Assembly (NCBI GenBank): GCA_023249835.1 | Contig: JAHFBY010000160.1 | Location: 1 to 5,443, forward strand | Direction: 5' to 3' | DNA: 5,443 nucleotides | Source of the DNA: Elusimicrobiota bacterium | GTDB lineage: Bacteria > Elusimicrobiota > Elusimicrobia > 2-02-FULL-39-32 | Shown: positions 1 to 4,866 of the stretch, piece by piece | Numbering within the stretch: position 1 is the stretch's first letter | How the letters are laid out: each line of letters begins with the position of its first letter | Notes under the pieces: model-generated | Told to the model about the DNA's origin: nothing | The model's database searches: none | Seen by the model: only the letters and a program-made list of their open reading frames with translations | Position numbers and translations under genes: made by a program

Positions 1-24
1 ATTAATTTTATATTGATTTTTCAT
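1..24 (-). CDS. Possible start of a further gene in the isc operon (truncated by window edge)
   Basis: Reading leftward, an ATG five bases... precisely, four bases beyond the stop codon of the Csx3-like gene opens a frame of eight codons (M-K-N-Q-Y-K-I-N) with no stop before the edge. The close spacing fits the tight packing of the operon. There is no Shine-Dalgarno sequence in front of it, but two upstream genes of this operon also lack one. Eight codons are too few to identify a product, and an open frame this short can occur by chance, so this is only a placeholder for a likely continuation of the operon. Confidence 0.22.
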
Positions 25-28
25 TATG

Positions 29-283
29 TTAGCTGCTTTTAAAAATTGGGATTGGCACTCCTCCTTTGGCGTTATCCATCAAAAAATCAAGAGAGGAAAC
101 AATGGAAAATATTTTTCCAGCCACCATGAGATGTGCCCAGGTAGGCGAACAACCTTTAAGTTGAACGGCCTTACCTTTTAAATGGGCAATGTCCCAAGAC
201 TGAATTTTTTGCGCAACTGCTTCCGGCGATGAACGTGGAGGAAATAATTCATTAAGATCAATGGTCAGTTTTTCGTTAGCCAT
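29..283 (-). CDS. Small Csx3-like protein, last complete gene of the isc operon
   Basis: An 84-residue soluble protein with no signal peptide or membrane segment. Its second half (about residues 36-80) follows the Csx3 layout: a strand ending in LKG, then G44-C-S-P47-T-W49-A-H51, a short helix, a strand and a terminal Gly-Gly-Val strand. The G-x-x-P-x-W core is what I recognise. Csx3 proteins are small CRISPR-associated RNA or cyclic-oligoadenylate nucleases, and related small proteins occur outside CRISPR loci. The usual D-P-R motif after the second strand is replaced here by D-F-L-M-D, and the protein is somewhat shorter than typical Csx3, so nuclease activity is doubtful. It starts 9 bases after the second A-type carrier and has no Shine-Dalgarno sequence, so translation is probably coupled. 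The operon suggests a role linked to Fe-S assembly, but that is inference. The family assignment comes from memory of the motif only. Confidence 0.5.
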   Translation of the reverse strand: MANEKLTIDLNELFPPRSSPEAVAQKIQSWDIAHLKGKAVQLKGCSPTWAHLMVAGKIFSIVSSLDFLMDNAKGGVPIPIFKSS

Positions 284-292
284 AAAAAATGT

Positions 293-619
293 TTATACGC
301 TAAATGATTCTCCGCAGGAACAACTGGAAGTGGCGTTAGGATTAGAAATTTTAAAACCAGATTTCATTAAACTTTCTTCATAATCCAGTTGTGAACCGTC
401 AATATACTGTAAACTAGTAGAGTCTACCACCACAGTTATTTCATTTTTTTTAAACACACTATCTTCCGATGCAATAGAATCGGCAAAAGCAAATTGATAA
501 GAAAGTCCAGAACAGCCGCCGCCCGTCACTTTCACTCGTAGCGCGGCTGTGTTTTTACCTTGCTTGGCAGCAATTTGTTTAACCTTATGCGCGGCCTTTT
601 CCGTAATAGAGATTTCCAT
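293..619 (-). CDS. A-type iron-sulfur carrier protein (IscA/ErpA/HesB family), second copy
   Basis: 108 residues, the normal length for the family. A-type carriers accept Fe-S clusters, or iron, from the IscU scaffold and deliver them to apo-enzymes in the cytoplasm. The three invariant cysteines are present: C36 in the G-G-G-C-S-G-L loop and C100/C102 in the C-terminal C-S-C-G motif. The intervening residues also fit (YQFAF after the first motif, SGFKISNPNA before the last). It is a diverged paralogue of the carrier immediately upstream rather than a recent duplicate. The start lies 19 bases after the upstream stop. No Shine-Dalgarno sequence is visible ahead of the ATG, so reinitiation after the upstream gene is likely. 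The domain assignment is secure; whether it acts as IscA, ErpA or SufA cannot be told from sequence. Confidence 0.93.
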   Translation of the reverse strand: MEISITEKAAHKVKQIAAKQGKNTAALRVKVTGGGCSGLSYQFAFADSIASEDSVFKKNEITVVVDSTSLQYIDGSQLDYEESLMKSGFKISNPNATSSCSCGESFSV

Positions 620-638
620 GGGCAGGTTTGAGTGCGTA

Positions 639-992
639 TTAAATTTCCACGGAATTGCCGCAACCGCAGGAATGTTTCACGTTTGGATTGTTAATTGAAA
701 ACCCTTCGCTGGCAAAGTCTTGCACATAGTCAATGACGCTGCCTTTTAATTTTTCCGCGGTTTCATTATCGATCAATACCGAAACGCCCTCGGACGTAAT
801 AACTTGATCAGTCTCTTTTTGAGTATCAAAACTAAAGACGTATTGGGATCCGGAACAGCCGCCACTTTCCAGAGCAATTCGGAGTGATTTTCCATGCGCT
901 TCCGGGTCGCTGGATAAAATTGACTTCAATTTTAGAATACTGTTGGACGTTAAAGTAATTGGTGAATTTAGAATTGGCGCGGCGTCGTTCAT
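639..992 (-). CDS. A-type iron-sulfur carrier protein (IscA/ErpA/HesB family), first copy
   Basis: 117 residues with the A-type signature: C46 in SGGCSG and C109/C111 in the terminal C-G-C-G motif, preceded by the family's typical GFSINNPN. These cysteines hold the cluster at a dimer interface in known homologues. It has about 10 extra N-terminal residues compared with the second copy. The start is well supported by a strong Shine-Dalgarno sequence, AAGGAGG, at 998-1004 on the minus strand, five bases before the ATG. It follows iscU by 18 bases, so the two are surely co-transcribed. Two adjacent, non-identical carriers may divide the work between cluster types or client proteins, as E. coli IscA and ErpA do; that division is inference here. 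Confidence 0.94.
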   Translation of the reverse strand: MNDAAPILNSPITLTSNSILKLKSILSSDPEAHGKSLRIALESGGCSGSQYVFSFDTQKETDQVITSEGVSVLIDNETAEKLKGSVIDYVQDFASEGFSINNPNVKHSCGCGNSVEI

Positions 993-1010
993 AAGGGCCT
1001 CCTTAAAATA

Positions 1011-1484
1011 TTAACTTGCTTCTCCTTCTTTGCGCGAGAAAAGCTCGCGATCCTCATGGATGTGGCTTTGGTGCATAATCTTATCCGTATCTTTTTGTAG
1101 TCCATGTTTTTTCATGTAATCAGCAACGGCTGCTTTTACAGCATCTTCCGCCAAGACCGAACAGTGCATTTTTATTGGCGGTAACCCGCCTAAGGCTTGA
1201 GCAACATCCTCGTTTTTTATTTGGAGCGCTTCCGCCAAGCTTTTACCATGAATCATTTCAGTCGCAATGGAACTTGTGGCAATAGCCGTGGTGCAGCCAA
1301 ATGTTTTGAACTTTGCGGCAACAATGGTGGGCGTATTATTTTGCCGATTAATTTTAAGATAAATTCTTACAATGTCCCCACACGCCGGATGACCAACTGT
1401 TCCCACACCGTCAGCATTAGGGATTTCGCCAACGTTGCGCGGGTTCATGAAATGATCAACTATTTTTGGATTATAGGCACTCAT
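1011..1484 (-). CDS. iscU: Iron-sulfur cluster assembly scaffold protein IscU
   Basis: 157 residues. IscU is the cytoplasmic scaffold on which IscS-supplied sulfur and iron form [2Fe-2S] clusters. All cluster ligands are visible: C35 and D37 in HPACGD, C64 in TFGC, and H107-C108. The LPPIK segment at residues 101-105 matches the LPPVK site recognised by the HscA chaperone in classical IscU. The N-terminal YNPKIVDHFMNPRNVG is also typical. After C64 the sequence is TTAIATSS instead of the common GSAIASSS, a variant seen in NifU-like scaffolds. The chain runs about 30 residues past the usual end, with a charged tail containing three histidines (H138, H141, H143). It is the first gene of the operon. 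Its ATG lies only 8 bases from a predicted -10 box and has no Shine-Dalgarno sequence, suggesting a leaderless message. No iscS is present in the window. Confidence 0.95.
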   Translation of the reverse strand: MSAYNPKIVDHFMNPRNVGEIPNADGVGTVGHPACGDIVRIYLKINRQNNTPTIVAAKFKTFGCTTAIATSSIATEMIHGKSLAEALQIKNEDVAQALGGLPPIKMHCSVLAEDAVKAAVADYMKKHGLQKDTDKIMHQSHIHEDRELFSRKEGEAS

Positions 1485-1492
1485 TTCTATTA

Positions 1493-1521
1493 ACTATACC
1501 AATAGCCGACTTTTTTGTCAA
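1493..1521 (-). promoter_or_regulatory. Promoter of the isc operon
   Basis: On the minus strand, TTGACA (1516-1521) and TATAGT (1493-1498) are separated by exactly 17 bases. This is a near-consensus sigma-70 promoter. With the usual 6-7 bases from the -10 box to the start site, transcription would begin at about 1485-1486, 0-2 bases before the iscU ATG. No ribosome binding site fits in that space. Confidence 0.75.
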
Positions 1522-1531
1522 GTATTGTCAA
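1516..1531 (-). repeat. Direct repeat of TTGACA with 10-base period at the isc promoter
   Basis: Two TTGACA hexamers on the minus strand begin 10 bases apart (1526-1531 and 1516-1521), one helical turn. The inner copy is the -35 box. The outer copy could be an alternative -35 or half of a regulator site. It does not resemble an IscR site that I can recognise. Confidence 0.4.
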
Positions 1532-1533
1532 CG

Positions 1534-1551
1534 CCTCCTTGCCCCTCTTTA
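1534..1551 (-). repeat. G-rich element upstream of the isc promoter
   Basis: Read on the minus strand, TAAAGAGGGGCAAGGAGG matches the plus-strand element at 2358-2375 in 15 of 18 positions. Both sit just upstream of a TTGACA box on their own strand. It may be a shared upstream promoter or regulator site, or a remnant of a dispersed intergenic repeat. The rest of the gene-free stretch up to 1669 shows no convincing gene or T-tailed terminator. Confidence 0.35.
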
Positions 1552-1669
1552 ACCCATATTTTACAATAGATGTGAGCCCAAAGGCAGGAGGTGGAGCGGA
1601 AGCGGAACACGCTCTCGCGCTTTAGTGCCGGGGGTAAGGGCAAGCGGCGTGATGCAATAATATTAAGCC

Positions 1670-1993
1670 TTATATCAACGAAATTTCAGCGCGATTATTA
1701 AGCGCTAATGGGTGAATGTTTTTCCAGGCGCGCGAGTTTTGAGATGCTTGCCAAAGGTCATAGTTGCGTTGCAGGTTGAGCCAGAGTTCCGGGCTAGTGT
1801 TAAAAGCTTTGGACAGGCGCAAGGCCATTAACGTAGTGACCGGCCCGCGTTCATTGACTATTTGGGAAAGTGTTTTTCGGGAAACTTTCAAAGCCTCTGC
1901 CGCTGTAGAAATCGTTATATTTAGCGGTTCCAGGTAATCTGATTTTATAATTTCACCCGGATGCGTGGGCCGCCTGGTTATAATTCTAGTCAT
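1670..1993 (-). CDS. higA: HigA-type antitoxin, XRE-family helix-turn-helix
   Basis: 107 residues from the chosen start. It shows the HigA layout: the signature RPTHPGEII near the N-terminus, then a helix-turn-helix at about residues 26-48 (ISTAAEALKVSRKTLSQIVN), followed by the dimerisation part with ALRLSKAF and SPELWLNLQRNYDLW. HigA neutralises the HigB mRNA interferase and represses its own operon by binding palindromes. A TTG five codons upstream would also open the frame, but it overlaps the toxin stop. The ATG at 1991-1993 is preferred because GGAGGG at 1997-2002 lies three bases upstream of it. The gene follows the toxin by 11 bases, in the toxin-first order normal for higBA and opposite to most toxin-antitoxin pairs. 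The sequence appears intact. Confidence 0.92.
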   Translation of the reverse strand: MTRIITRRPTHPGEIIKSDYLEPLNITISTAAEALKVSRKTLSQIVNERGPVTTLMALRLSKAFNTSPELWLNLQRNYDLWQASQNSRAWKNIHPLALNNRAEISLI

Positions 1994-2004
1994 GATCCCT
2001 CCAT

Positions 2005-2283
2005 TCAATGATAATCTTGATAGTCAACGACGAACGCGTCTCCATTTTTAAATTGAAAGGTAACGCGCCAGTTTCCAGATACCGTTACCGCCCAATGCCC
2101 TTTTAATGTCCCCTGCAAAGAATGAAGTTTAGATCCCGGATAATTCATATCATTGATGCGCATAGCGCTGTGCAGTCTGTCTAAAATCAATCTCAGCTTC
2201 TTAACGTGGTCCGCTTGTATGCCTCTTTTTGAACCATCGTAGAAGAAGTCTTCCAACCCTTTATCCCGGAAGCTTTTTATCAC
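2005..2283 (-). CDS. higB: HigB-type toxin, RelE/ParE superfamily mRNA interferase
   Basis: 92 residues from a GTG start. HigB toxins cut mRNA on the ribosome. The whole chain matches the family pattern: VIKSFRDKGLEDFF at the N-terminus, GSKRGIQ, the central HVKKLRLILDRLH helix, PGSKLHSLQG, then HWAVTVSGNWRVTFQF and the terminal VDYQDYH. The frame can be extended to an ATG at 2326-2328 or a GTG at 2347-2349, but the extra 15-22 residues have no place in the family. The promoter found here would also not transcribe those starts. Starting at 2283 gives the standard length. There is no usable Shine-Dalgarno sequence, and the predicted transcription start coincides with the GTG, so a leaderless message is likely. 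The gene is intact and forms an operon with higA. Confidence 0.9.
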   Translation of the reverse strand: MIKSFRDKGLEDFFYDGSKRGIQADHVKKLRLILDRLHSAMRINDMNYPGSKLHSLQGTLKGHWAVTVSGNWRVTFQFKNGDAFVVDYQDYH

Positions 2284-2289
2284 CCCTAA

Positions 2290-2318
2290 AGTGTAACTTA
2301 TAAGGTTACAAATGTCAA
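2290..2318 (-). promoter_or_regulatory. Promoter of higBA
   Basis: On the minus strand, TTGACA (2313-2318) and TACACT (2290-2295) are 17 bases apart. The six bases TTAGGG then separate the -10 box from the GTG of higB, putting the expected +1 on the start codon itself. The -35 matches consensus fully and the -10 in four of six positions. Confidence 0.65.
2292..2310. promoter_or_regulatory. Palindromic operator in the higBA promoter (probable HigA site)
   Basis: TGTAAC and GTTACA form perfect six-base arms around a seven-base centre (CTTATAA or TTATAAG depending on strand). The palindrome covers the promoter spacer and overlaps the -10 box, the usual position for an autorepressor. HigA antitoxins bind such short inverted repeats; assigning it to this HigA is inference. 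Confidence 0.6.
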
Positions 2319-2357
2319 TACTTCGCATTGAGTCCCCGGAACTACACACCAGTCTCC

Positions 2358-2375
2358 TAAAGTGGGGCGAGGGGG
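2358..2375 (+). repeat. G-rich element upstream of the promoter for the 719-residue protein
   Basis: TAAAGTGGGGCGAGGGGG is the partner of the minus-strand element at 1534-1551 (15 of 18 identical). It ends eight bases before the TTGACA box of the plus-strand promoter. Confidence 0.35.
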
Positions 2376-2383
2376 AGTTGCCC

Positions 2384-2412
2384 TTGACAAAATTTAGATC
2401 CCGATCTATACT
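2384..2412 (+). promoter_or_regulatory. Promoter of the 719-residue secreted protein gene
   Basis: TTGACA (2384-2389) and TATACT (2407-2412) are separated by 17 bases, a near-consensus sigma-70 promoter. Transcription should start at about 2418-2420. The leader is roughly 38 bases and AT-rich, and ends in AGGAG (2447-2451), five bases before the ATG. Confidence 0.8.
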
Positions 2413-2422
2413 TATCTAAATT
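2391..2422. promoter_or_regulatory. Inverted repeats within the promoter, probable operator
   Basis: AATTTAGAT (2391-2399) and ATCTAAATT (2414-2422) are perfect nine-base arms 14 bases apart. Nested inside, TAGATC and GATCTA (2395-2400 and 2403-2408) form a second perfect palindrome around CC. The repeats fill the spacer between the -35 and -10 boxes and run past the -10 to the expected start site. That suits a repressor binding two overlapping sites. The first arm would not be transcribed, so an RNA hairpin is unlikely. The regulator is unknown. Confidence 0.5.
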
Positions 2423-2456
2423 ATTATAGTTATTATTTCTACACACAGGAGATGAT

Positions 2457-4616
2457 ATGCCGAGTATACTAACCTGTTCGTTACGACTTATTGTTAAACC
2501 GTTTGAATTACACTCTTCTTGGACCCGCTTTGCACAACCATTAGCCATAACGTTTATTATTAGCATCATTGAATTCGTAAATTTTTCTGGGTTTGCCTAT
2601 TCAAACGATTTAATAAAGGTGCAGTCTATTACGCAAGAGTTTATTTTAGGATTAAAAAGTATGGAAGATCCAATTACGGGACTAGTGCCCAGCCATAAGG
2701 GGCATCCGGGATATGAGCGGTTAAGTTTTGTCTATGACCAAGCGATTAATGCGTTAATTTTTAAGGCGGGGAACAATCAAGAGGAGGCAGAAAAAGTATT
2801 AGACTATTTTGTAAAAAGAACACGGTTGCCAGTAGAAGAGGTTAAAAATGGAGCGGACTCTAATAGCATATATGGAATTTTAAAATTACTGAAAAGTGAT
2901 AAAGGGTCTGATATGATGGTGGCGCCTGTAAATGCATTGGATGTTTCTGCGCAAGCGCGGGAGGGACGTAGCCAATTGGAGTTTTGGACAACTCCTGGCC
3001 CCATTGCTTTTATGGTTATGGCGCTATTGCAAGTTAATAGTGAAAAATATAAGGAGGATGCTTTGCGGTTAGGAAAGGTTTTGCTCGCTATGCAGAGGCA
3101 GGATGGGGGAATTATAGATGGTGATCGCGGCCCGGGAAAAGTGCATACAGAACCGCACATGGACACCTACAGCGCTTTTTTACAACTTTATCAGGTTACC
3201 CAAGATCCGCAATGGCAATGCGCAGCGGAAAATGCATTTAACTGGTTTAAAAGAAATGTGTTTAAACCGGAAGAGGGTAAAATATATCAAGGATTATGGG
3301 AAACAGGGTTAAATTCTACCTTTGCCACGGACTCCTATTCCTGGACTATGGCAGGGCCAGCCGGAGATAAGTTTCCCTATAAATCGCTGCATTGGTTAAC
3401 GCATGTCATGTTAAACCGTTGTTTGAGTCGAGTAGATTTGGAACTTCCGGACGGAAAAAAACAAAGTTTAATCCTGGTCGATTTTACCGATTCGGAAGAT
3501 CCAAAAGTCCAGGAAGAACGGCATGGTTTTCATCCCATGGGATCTATGGAGTGGGCCGGCGGAGTCATTTTAGCGTTACAAAAAAATGCGGTCCGGTTTT
3601 GGAATGCGCCTGACGCAAAGGATCGTGTTTGGGCAAGTTTTTATAAAGGTTTGGCAGAGTTGTTGTTGGCAGAATCCCAAAAGGGTTTTTATAGGTTGCC
3701 CGGGACAAATGGAAAATTTACGTTTTATGCCACTGGCCAGGGCGTGGCCGTGGGACATGGGTGGGACACCCCGTACTTTTATGTTAAACCTAAGTTTAGG
3801 AGTAAAAAAACACAAATTTTAGGAGCCAGTACCGTTGGCGGATGGCCTATTTTGCCAATGGAAGGGTTAAATCCGTTTGTGTTAAAGGATAATTACAAAA
3901 ATAAATATGATGAGATCCCTTTAACCGAGACAGATAATGAAAAAGTTAAACAGTATGTTAACCGAATTGTGTTAGAACACAGTTATAAGGAAAATGTTCC
4001 GCAAAAAGCATCGGATTCTAGAGAAGCGATTGTTGAACCTGGGAATTTTAACCAACAAATGTGGGTTGCGTTAAATAAAAAAAAGTACAAAGAAGCCGTT
4101 AAATGGGCTAACAAAGTGGTAAATAACCCAACGTGGATAAAAATTGCGCGCCGCGACCAAGCTCTAAAACAGCAAGAAGTTGGCGGTTTAGTTGAATATC
4201 AGTGGGGGACCTCCGGTTTCGAAGCGGCGCAACAGTCCCAATTGATTTCGCGCTATCCCATTTTAAACGAGGTTGGCAGCGCCATGTGGGGGCTGGTTCA
4301 GGCTAATCTTGAACTGGGAAAGAGGCAGGAGGCAAAGTATTGGATGAAACGATTGATTAAGGAAGTTTCCAGTCACCAGATCTACGATCCGGTAAAGAAA
4401 GGCTATTGGAACGCAGTTATATCTTGGAACTATACTTCCGGTCCTTTGGGGCAACTATTTGAGGAAGTGATAAAAGAAACCAAGCAACAGGACTGGTGCC
4501 AGCATTTGTTGGATATTTCCGTAGACAATATCCAAGTGTATCCCCTACCCACTTTGCTGCCAACAGCCAATACCCCGCTTGTGCCTGCCTACCCCACGGA
4601 AATGGGTTACTATTGA
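2457..4616 (+). CDS. Exported alpha/alpha-toroid (six-hairpin glycosidase-like) protein of unknown specificity
   Basis: 719 residues. A basic N-terminus, a hydrophobic stretch at about 29-48 and A47-Y-S49 before N50 look like a signal peptide, so the mature protein probably acts outside the inner membrane. The rest shows repeated helical hairpins with short aromatic loops: around 88-120 (SFVYDQAINALIF), 178-216 (PGPIAFMVMALLQ), 234-266, 362-410, 531-556 and 603-637. This pattern, with acidic-aromatic loops such as YDQA, EPHMDTYSA, TDSYSW and SMEWAGG, resembles alpha/alpha-barrel glycoside hydrolases and related sugar-acting proteins. I cannot name a family or a catalytic residue; E232, D236, D292 and E365 are candidates only. 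The last 30 residues are proline-rich. The start is fixed by AGGAG five bases upstream. It is a single-gene unit with its own promoter and no terminator before the riboswitch downstream. Codon use leans more to TTA, GTT and AAA than in the neighbouring thrC. Confidence 0.8.
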   Translation: MPSILTCSLRLIVKPFELHSSWTRFAQPLAITFIISIIEFVNFSGFAYSNDLIKVQSITQEFILGLKSMEDPITGLVPSHKGHPGYERLSFVYDQAINALIFKAGNNQEEAEKVLDYFVKRTRLPVEEVKNGADSNSIYGILKLLKSDKGSDMMVAPVNALDVSAQAREGRSQLEFWTTPGPIAFMVMALLQVNSEKYKEDALRLGKVLLAMQRQDGGIIDGDRGPGKVHTEPHMDTYSAFLQLYQVTQDPQWQCAAENAFNWFKRNVFKPEEGKIYQGLWETGLNSTFATDSYSWTMAGPAGDKFPYKSLHWLTHVMLNRCLSRVDLELPDGKKQSLILVDFTDSEDPKVQEERHGFHPMGSMEWAGGVILALQKNAVRFWNAPDAKDRVWASFYKGLAELLLAESQKGFYRLPGTNGKFTFYATGQGVAVGHGWDTPYFYVKPKFRSKKTQILGASTVGGWPILPMEGLNPFVLKDNYKNKYDEIPLTETDNEKVKQYVNRIVLEHSYKENVPQKASDSREAIVEPGNFNQQMWVALNKKKYKEAVKWANKVVNNPTWIKIARRDQALKQQEVGGLVEYQWGTSGFEAAQQSQLISRYPILNEVGSAMWGLVQANLELGKRQEAKYWMKRLIKEVSSHQIYDPVKKGYWNAVISWNYTSGPLGQLFEEVIKETKQQDWCQHLLDISVDNIQVYPLPTLLPTANTPLVPAYPTEMGYY

Positions 4617-4642
4617 CAGCGTATTGAAATATTTGTTAAAAT
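4613..4642 (+). promoter_or_regulatory. Promoter of the SAM riboswitch-thrC transcript
   Basis: TTGACA (4613-4618) overlaps the TGA stop of the upstream gene. TAAAAT (4637-4642) follows after 18 bases and matches the -10 consensus in five of six positions. The start site would fall at about 4649, directly before the first riboswitch helix, leaving almost no extra leader. Confidence 0.7.
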
Positions 4643-4650
4643 TTTATCAT

Positions 4651-4793
4651 CTCTTATCGCGAGTGGGGGAGGGAATGGCCCAATGAACCCACGGCAACCG
4701 TCTTAAAAAAACATATTAAGAGTCAGGTGCCTACGCCAGCCTTAAATAGCCCATAAATGGGCGCGCCCCATTGGGCGTGGGCAACGATGAGAG
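4651..4793 (+). promoter_or_regulatory. SAM-I (S-box) riboswitch aptamer
   Basis: P1 pairs CTCTTATC (4651-4658) with GATGAGAG (4786-4793), eight pairs including one G-U. Conserved S-box blocks follow in order: the P2 arm GTGGG (4663-4667) with CCCAC (4688-4692), enclosing GAGGGAATGGCCCAATGAA, then CGGCAACC (4692-4699). P3 (TCTTAA 4701-4706 with TTAAGA 4716-4721) comes next, then AGGTGCC. P4 pairs CTACGCC (4731-4737) with GGCGTGG (4774-4780) and is longer than usual, with an inner hairpin GCCCAT-AA-ATGGGC at 4749-4762. This aptamer binds S-adenosylmethionine. The overall match to the S-box consensus is strong by eye. Confidence 0.93.
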
Positions 4794-4824
4794 GAGAAAA
4801 TAATCCTCCCGGGAAATTCTCCTC
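4791..4824 (+). promoter_or_regulatory. Antiterminator of the SAM riboswitch
   Basis: GAGGAGAA (4791-4798) pairs perfectly with TTCTCCTC (4817-4824). Its first three bases are the last three of the P1 3' strand, and its second strand is part of the terminator. P1 formation with bound SAM therefore frees the terminator, and SAM-free RNA forms the antiterminator: a classic transcriptional OFF switch. Confidence 0.85.
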
Positions 4825-4836
4825 GGAGGTTTTTTT
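4805..4836 (+). terminator. SAM-dependent intrinsic terminator
   Basis: The stem pairs 4805-4814 with 4820-4829 (CCTCC with GGAGG, one C-C mismatch, a G-U pair, then GGA with TCC) around a five-base loop. Seven T residues follow (4830-4836). It would also stop readthrough from the large gene upstream, which has no terminator of its own. Confidence 0.88.
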
Positions 4837-4866
4837 ATAATTAAACCCGGGTTAAAGGAAATTATA

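Noticed and set aside
29..283. A CRISPR-Cas locus suggested by the Csx3-like gene.
   Set aside because: No repeat-spacer array, Cas10, Cas7 or effector nuclease is seen anywhere in the window.
1197..1493. 98-residue plus-strand frame opposite iscU.
   Set aside because: It mirrors the IscU coding sequence, which has all its cluster ligands. The frame is a shadow.
1552..1669. Possible terminator or small RNA between higA and the isc promoter.
   Set aside because: Only weak stems such as GAGCG with CGCTC (around 1595-1615) are present. There is no T-tract and no conserved RNA pattern.
2284..2349. N-terminal extension of HigB to 107 or 114 residues.
   Set aside because: HigB proteins begin at the VIKSF-like strand, and the best promoter and operator lie inside the extension.
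2452..2472. Six-codon frame (ATG ATA TGC ...) overlapping the start of the 719-residue gene.
   Set aside because: AGGAG abuts this ATG with no spacing, so ribosomes should prefer the ATG at 2457. The frame is too short to argue for a leader peptide.
2357..2569. 70-residue minus-strand frame across the promoter and start of the large gene.
   Set aside because: It lies over a good divergent promoter and a real coding start, and its sequence has no domain character.
2804..3166. 120-residue minus-strand frame inside the large gene.
   Set aside because: It is antisense to a continuous, well-supported coding region, with no promoter, ribosome site or recognisable protein pattern.
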